Source: Phoronis ovalis (taxonomy: Eukaryota; Phoronida; Phoronidae). From it: a stretch of 11,650 bases of DNA. This document shows positions 9,101 through 11,650 of the stretch, one piece after another (position 1 is the first letter of the stretch; each line of letters opens with the position of its first letter). Below the pieces are notes generated by a model. It was not told the DNA's origin. It did not search any database and saw only the letters and a program-made list of their open reading frames with translations. The stretch is from the NCBI GenBank assembly GCA_028565635.1, contig JAOXYB010051490.1:1-11650 (forward strand). The letters run 5' to 3'. The position numbers were made by a program, and so were the translations under genes.

Positions 9101-10854
9101 TTAATTAATAAAAATAAAAGCAACACGTTAATAATGACTAGATCAAATTAAAAATTATATAGGATTAAAATGTTTTGAATACCAAACAGTACTCTAAATT
9201 GCTAGCACTTTGCGAACAATTTATACCGCTTACAAAAAATTGCTTAAAGACCAGGTTTCCTTTCAAACATAGACAAGCTCTTTAAGACAAACCATAGAGC
9301 ATAATTTATATAATAAAGGACAAGTGGTGTAATCTAAAGTGGCTCACAGGTATGAGAAACAGTGTCAATCAAATTTTGAAATTTGACAATTTAAGCTTTT
9401 TTTATATAATTTGACTGAATGTGATCATTTCTTACCTGAAAATATTGCTGCTCATTTTCCTCAAGTTTTTCTTTGCTGAGCTTGTAATTCCATTTGGGTC
9501 TTTTTGGCATATCCAGCACTGTTCCCCACTGATAAACATCTTTTATGTTTACCTCTAGCTCTTTCTGAAACAATACATGACAATTCAAAGAAATGCTGTA
9601 AAGAGGTTGTAAGTACAAGAGCTTTCAGTTCTAAAATCTGCATATACGACTACAACTGAATTACATCACGACAATGTGAATACTGGTATCATGGTTGTTC
9701 TATAATTAAAACTGAAAAAAACTTACTATTATAATTACTGTATATTGCATTTCATGCTGAAGTAATTAAAAAGATTATTCACCTCTGCCACTGTGTTGTA
9801 TGGCTGCATACCTTGCTCTTTTCTACGTCTTATTTCTGCTTGAGTCTCACTCGAGAAATGTAAACGATACCTGCAGCAAAAAAATTAATAACATATGATA
9901 TTAAACTAATACTGAACAGAACTACCTAGTCACGTAGTTCAATGAGGCATCTAATAAATGTACATTATTAATTAACAATAAAACATGACTTTTTGATCGT
10001 AGTTTCAATACAGCATTAATCAAAAGACCGAATTTTAGTGATCAGATACATGGTTACGACATCAAAGAACAAATGTAGGATTTTACTTTCTTATGAACAG
10101 GTGCAAATGCATACCCATCTAGTCCAGTGTTGCTATCATGACATCATCAATGAAAGTATTACAGTAAATAAAGACATCTCCCAATGCAAAGTTAGTATAT
10201 ACAATGGCATCTCCCATTGCAATTTCAAAAAACAACTTCAGAAAGATTTGCACCATTTTCATAATTCTTTCTGGAAATGTCCCCTTTTGTACCTTTGACA
10301 AATCATTTTGGAATAGTCTGTGTAATGCAAACACCTTTTTTCAATATATGAAAGGCCAAAGAACTGCCAATTTCTCCTGCTGTTCAGATGAGTTCTCATG
10401 AATCCAGTTCAGAGCAATACTGAAAATACAGCAGTGGCAATATATACCTGTTCGGATCATATTTCTTTCTGTCCTGCCGTGAAGGCTGCTGATTTATTTT
10501 TTTTAGTGAACTATTTTCACCTGCAGCATCATCATCTGATGAATTCCCATCATGCCTTTCTACAGCCTTTTGGTCTTCCTCCTCATGTTGCACTTAAAAC
10601 ATAATATTTAAATCATGATTTAATATTAACTTAAAAGTTGGTTGCCATACAAGGATAATGTGTCGAAGATTCCAAGTTACTGACCAATTCAAGCAGCTCT
10701 AATTTTGGAAGTATTAATTTTTTAATTGCATGCATAAACCTCCTGTTCTGAAATTTCTGCGTTTCCTAATTCAGTTTTTACCTCTTTTCTTTTCTCTTTT
10801 CTCTTGAAGCTGTTTTTTCTTCTGCTTCCCAGTAAATGGTTTTTTCTTTGGCAT
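3005..10854 (-). CDS. GNL1: GNL1 (HSR1) circularly permuted nucleolar GTPase, complete 12-exon gene
   Basis: Joining exons 10782-10854, 10448-10592, 9783-9870, 9436-9564, 8664-8804, 8027-8246, 7563-7652, 7183-7353, 5413-5591, 4254-4404, 3785-3925 and 3005-3198 gives 1722 nt, 573 residues plus stop; human GNL1 is about 607. Every intron is GT-AG with frame kept. Visible order: Lys-rich N-terminus (1-24, probable nuclear/nucleolar signal), acidic 28-48, YDPNRYRLHF around 69-78, WRQLWRVLEMSD 170-181, DIRCP 188-192 (the DxRxP motif of YlqF/YawG proteins), G4 SKID 217-220, G5-like FTS 246-248, acidic linker 311-325, G1 GYPNVGKS 353-360, G2 TPGHT 377-381, G3 DCPG 397-400 followed by Leu, C-terminal domain 413-510, short acidic tail. 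G4-G5-G1-G2-G3 order defines circular permutation, and Leu after DCPG is typical of GTPases lacking the Ras-type Gln. Relatives (LSG1, GNL2, GNL3, MTG1) act in ribosome assembly; that role for GNL1 is inferred. The start is supported by family conservation, A at -3 and an upstream in-frame TAG (10885-10887). Confidence 0.95.
3199..3784 (-). other. GNL1: GNL1 intron 11, with a GC-richer exon-like patch
   Basis: A 586-bp GT-AG intron. Most is AT-rich without structure. The exception is a patch from about 3496 to 3637, listed separately. Confidence 0.85.
3496..3637 (+). other. Unassigned exon-like patch, opposite strand within GNL1 intron 11
   Basis: A pyrimidine-rich stretch ending CCACAG (to 3495) looks like a plus-strand splice acceptor. 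It is followed by a frame open from 3497 for 46 codons to TAA at 3635-3637, in DNA of clearly higher GC than its surroundings. The frame is open upstream to 3461 but has no start. I do not recognise the translation on either strand. It could be a repeat fragment, a relic exon or chance. Confidence 0.25.
3785..3925 (-). CDS. GNL1: GNL1 coding exon 11 (C-terminal domain)
   Basis: 141 nt, from split Ala463 to the first base of Glu510. Acceptor AATTTTAG|CTTG, donor AAAAG|GTAACT. Encodes WAEKRGFLTAKAARTDVYR, AANSLLRFALDGSL and LRPPEY, matching the family almost residue for residue in the first half. Confidence 0.94.
3926..4253 (-). other. GNL1: GNL1 intron 10
   Basis: A 328-bp GT-AG intron, AT-rich. 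I see no repeat, RNA gene or alternative exon in it. Confidence 0.85.
4254..4404 (-). CDS. GNL1: GNL1 coding exon 10 (C-terminal domain)
   Basis: 151 nt, residues 413-462 plus one base. Acceptor TTTTAG|ATAC after a pyrimidine tract, donor GATG|GTAATT. Encodes GIYPIAQVREPYSAV, YLAERIP, LKLKHP and WSAWDICD, the family's signature block after G3. The loop between the two halves is shorter than in human. Confidence 0.94.
4405..5412 (-). other. GNL1: GNL1 intron 9
   Basis: A 1008-bp GT-AG intron between the G3 exon and the C-terminal domain exons. It holds the 31-bp tandem duplication listed separately and a short frame over 4348-4530 on the opposite strand that is shadow and intron. Nothing else is supported. 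Confidence 0.85.
4950..5011. repeat. 31-bp tandem duplication
   Basis: Two adjacent 31-base units (4950-4980, 4981-5011), each ATCACTTTAG, then G or A, CAATTTGAGT and an A-run ending in T. They differ at the G/A after TTTAG and at the last base. It is a recent-looking local duplication inside an intron with no evident function. Confidence 0.85.
5413..5591 (-). CDS. GNL1: GNL1 coding exon 9 (P-loop, G2 and G3)
   Basis: 179 nt, residues 354-412, ending in phase 0. Acceptor TTTTTATAG|GTTA, donor TTGCAG|GTAATG. Contains the P-loop YPNVGKSSIINGL, VVSVSKTPGHTKHFQ (G2 Thr), FLTPTVKLCDCPGL (G3) and VFPSL. This is the most conserved exon and was the first clue to the gene's identity. Confidence 0.96.
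5974..5993. repeat. (ATT)n microsatellite
   Basis: About 6.7 perfect copies of ATT within GNL1 intron 8, lying shortly left of the possible transposon end. Confidence 0.9.
6100..7013. mobile_element. Possible non-autonomous Tc1/mariner-like element (MITE)
   Basis: The left end reads TA then CAGGGTGACCAGAAATAAA (TA at 6098-6099). On the opposite strand, the right end reads TA then CACTTTGACCAGAATAAA (the plus strand has TTTATTCTGGTCAAAGTG, then TA at 7014-7015). The two ends share CA, TGACCAGAA and TAAA, with three mismatches and one gap. CA ends and a flanking TA on each side are what Tc1/mariner elements leave. The 914-bp interior is AT-rich with no transposase frame. Similarity stops after about 19 bases, so it is either degraded or a coincidence. 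Confidence 0.35.
7183..7353 (-). CDS. GNL1: GNL1 coding exon 8
   Basis: 171 nt, from split codon 296 to the first base of Gly353. Acceptor TTAACAG|TTGA, donor TGTAG|GTAAGG. Begins VDLSSW, passes through an acidic low-complexity linker (WEDESDDEDSG), and ends with FKDGILTIGCV, the beta strand leading into the P-loop. The intron falls inside the P-loop's first glycine codon. Confidence 0.94.
7354..7562 (-). other. GNL1: GNL1 intron 7
   Basis: A 209-bp GT-AG intron, strongly AT-rich (runs of A/T around 7510-7560), with nothing else visible. Confidence 0.85.
7563..7652 (-). CDS. GNL1: GNL1 coding exon 7
   Basis: 90 nt, residues 266-295 with split codons at both ends. Acceptor TTTTTTATAG|TCTT, donor GAAG|GTATGT. 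A basic run (HKRRKQKR) precedes GPKELLIACESI, matching the family helix upstream of the VDLSSW block in the next exon. Confidence 0.9.
7653..8026 (-). other. GNL1: GNL1 intron 6
   Basis: A 374-bp GT-AG intron. A plus-strand frame at 7791-8021 lies wholly inside it, has no family resemblance and is probably chance. Confidence 0.85.
8027..8246 (-). CDS. GNL1: GNL1 coding exon 6 (G4 and G5)
   Basis: 220 nt, residues 193-265 plus one base. Acceptor TTTTCCAG|GCAT, donor CATG|GTATTT. Encodes FSPALYDYV, then the G4 strand ILILSKIDLAP with Ser217 (codon AGC, 8172-8174) where Asn or Thr is usual, then AWKHYLQ and G5-like CFTSQP. The end (KYETELTETGTEMEH) is variable linker. Confidence 0.93.
8247..8663 (-). 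other. GNL1: GNL1 intron 5
   Basis: A 417-bp intron with a strong donor (GTGAGT) and the acceptor TTTTCCAG. I see no further structure. Confidence 0.85.
8664..8804 (-). CDS. GNL1: GNL1 coding exon 5 (DxRxP motif)
   Basis: 141 nt, phase 0 at both ends, residues 146-192. It carries LSYFELNLETWRQLWRVLE, among the most conserved blocks of the protein, then the beta strand ILLITDIRCP with the DxRxP signature of circularly permuted GTPases. Two donors lie seven bases apart. CCA|GTGAGT is chosen because it keeps frame and gives exactly the family spacing to the next exon; the upstream AAG|GTGTCC would shift the frame. Confidence 0.94.
8805..9435 (-). other. GNL1: GNL1 intron 4
   Basis: A 631-bp GT-AG intron, very AT-rich between about 8980 and 9180. 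I see no repeat, RNA gene or exon in it. Confidence 0.85.
9436..9564 (-). CDS. GNL1: GNL1 coding exon 4
   Basis: 129 nt, phase 0 at both ends, residues 103-145. Acceptor TTTCAG|AAAG and donor TTTCAG|GTAAGA. Contains VYQWGTVLDMPKRPKW and YKLSKEKL, closely matching the GNL1 segment before the GTPase core. Trp and Tyr positions are kept. Confidence 0.93.
9783..9870 (-). CDS. GNL1: GNL1 coding exon 3
   Basis: Acceptor GCTGCAG; the first base completes Arg73, giving the conserved NRYRLHF across the junction. Encodes residues 74-102, including an Arg/Lys-rich run (EIRRRKEQG), and ends in phase 0 with Glu102 at donor GAG|GTGAAT. It is too short to stand out as an open frame and was found from family conservation. 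Confidence 0.9.
9871..10447 (-). other. GNL1: GNL1 intron 2
   Basis: A 577-bp intron with donor GTATAT and acceptor GCTGCAG. Three overlapping open frames on both strands (10038-10401) have no recognisable protein character and no splice sites that would fit the GNL1 frame, so I treat them as chance. Confidence 0.8.
10448..10592 (-). CDS. GNL1: GNL1 coding exon 2
   Basis: Acceptor TTTTAAG, then TG completing Val25. Encodes residues 26-72: an acidic Glu/Asp/Ser-rich, probably disordered stretch, then NQQPS and KKYDPN, which match the family. Donor AACAG|GTATAT leaves AG, completed to Arg73 by exon 3. Reading on past the donor gives only a short intronic tail, which should not be annotated as a small protein. 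Confidence 0.93.
10782..10854 (-). CDS. GNL1: GNL1 coding exon 1 (basic N-terminus)
   Basis: ATG at 10852-10854 is followed by MPKKKPFTGKQKKKQLQ and more Lys/Arg/Glu, the hallmark start of animal GNL1. 73 nt, ending in one base of codon 25; donor is AAGAG|GTAAAA on the minus strand. The TAG upstream could be an in-frame stop in a continuous 5' UTR, or part of a 5' UTR intron acceptor (TTAATAG, G at 10885); the sequence alone does not decide. Confidence 0.93.
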
Positions 10855-11650
10855 CTTATATGTGATGTAAGAATGACCACACCGCTATTAAAGACAAGCA
10901 CAATTATTTCAATCAGTTATTATAAGTTATACTGTACGTATTTGTCTTTTGTTACTCATTGACGCCCATTTCACCAAACAACTTGTTCACTCTAGACTTA
11001 TAGATTACAGTGGTCCCTGGCCAGTTTGCAGAATGATAGGCATTCTAATTATAATTCAATGGATAAATTCAGCAAACATATTATCATCTCTGGAACTTTC
11101 AAAGGTTGTGCCTCGATTGCCTTCAAATGGTCACCAAAATAACAGAAATTAATTATATTGAATCCAACTGTTGGAGTATGATGAAAGATTGCCTTGATGA
11201 TAAGAAAAATATTAAATAGTTTTTACTAAAAAATAAAAAAATCCTTAAATGAATATAGCTAATAATATTTAATCTTTCATCATATCAAAACGAGAACAGA
11301 CTGAATCAGGAAAGCTATAAACAAGCTGGTTATATTTATTATAGATCTATCTCAAATAAAGGAAGATTCATCCATTAAAGTATTTTTAATGGCTTTTAGA
11401 AACATTCATAGTAACTGTTGTGAAACTCAGTTTATCAACATATTAGACAGCTGGGCATCTGTCTTTGATAAATGGAAACAAGTTGACACTGTTATGTACA
11501 CTGATTTTATGTTATTTAAATTAAAATTACATTAGATATTTGGTGTCTGGATAAATCTGTGTGCCATCATATCAATAGCTCCATTCACACTTACACTTGG
11601 AGCGCTTCATAATAAAGCGCTCTATAATAAAGCGCTTCATTTTCCGTCCA
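10855..11650. other. Region upstream of GNL1, 5' UTR/promoter side and window edge
   Basis: This should contain the GNL1 5' UTR and proximal promoter on the minus strand. I find no convincing TATA box or CpG island. A plus-strand frame (10949-11152) has no recognisable features. TA-CAGTGGTCCCTGG at 11006-11020 resembles the start of some pogo/Tigger-type DNA transposons, but no matching inverted end is visible. The last 50 bases carry the 15-bp repeat listed separately. Confidence 0.5.
11601..11640. repeat. 15-bp tandem repeat built on AGCGCT palindromes
   Basis: AGCGCTTCATAATAA (11601-11615), AGCGCTCTATAATAA (11616-11630) and the partial unit AGCGCTTCAT (11631-11640) form about 2.7 copies of a 15-base unit, each opening with the self-complementary AGCGCT. 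It runs close to the window end, so its true extent is unknown. GCGC is otherwise scarce in this AT-rich window, which suggests the subterminal part of an interspersed repeat. Confidence 0.7.

Noticed and set aside
9461-9643. Second minus-strand frame overlapping GNL1 exon 4
   Set aside because: It is an out-of-frame shadow; the other frame matches GNL1 and has proper splice sites.
10396-10593. Minus-strand frame read as a separate 65-residue protein
   Set aside because: It is GNL1 exon 2 read through its donor into intron 2. The initial codon is a GTG at the intron/exon edge, not a real start.
10949-11152. Plus-strand frame upstream of GNL1, considered as a divergent gene or transposase piece
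   Set aside because: There is no transposase motif, no splice continuation and no conserved character. It is too short to support.
1-11650. tRNA, rRNA, CRISPR, bacterial operon or viral elements
   Set aside because: Reading both strands gave no such structure or protein; the window is explained by two animal-type genes, introns and small repeats.

Overview
The window is AT-rich eukaryotic, almost certainly animal, nuclear DNA. Protein-coding sequence is split into short exons bounded by GT-AG splice sites, the introns are 189 to 1591 bp long, and there are no bacterial-type gene layouts. The species cannot be named from the sequence; an invertebrate is my best guess, from the compact introns and AT content.

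The main content is one complete gene on the minus strand, start codon at 10854 and stop at 3005-3007. I reassembled it by hand as 12 coding exons (1722 nt, 573 codons plus stop). All eleven introns fit GT-AG with the frame kept across every junction. The product is the animal GNL1/HSR1 protein, a circularly permuted GTPase of the YlqF/YawG (MMR1_HSR1) class: basic N-terminus, DxRxP motif, then G4, G5, G1, G2 and G3 in permuted order, a conserved C-terminal domain and a short acidic tail. One departure stands out: G4 reads SKID where NKxD or TKxD is usual.

The left edge (442-1388, plus strand) holds the last two coding exons of a second gene, convergent with GNL1. It encodes the C-terminus of a small membrane protein: a hydrophobic span, a short polar tail and a PPAY motif. 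I could not name it. The 1.6 kb between the two stop codons (1389-3004) holds both 3' UTRs and candidate poly(A) signals.

The rest is intronic or upstream DNA. The largest GNL1 intron (5592-7182) carries a possible 0.9 kb Tc1/mariner-like non-autonomous element, with CA-starting imperfect inverted ends and flanking TA. Smaller features are a 31-bp tandem duplication, an ATT microsatellite, an exon-like GC-richer patch inside GNL1 intron 11, and short repeat structures at both window edges. I found no tRNA, rRNA, CRISPR array, intact transposase or retroelement ORF, and nothing that supports a new multi-gene system.
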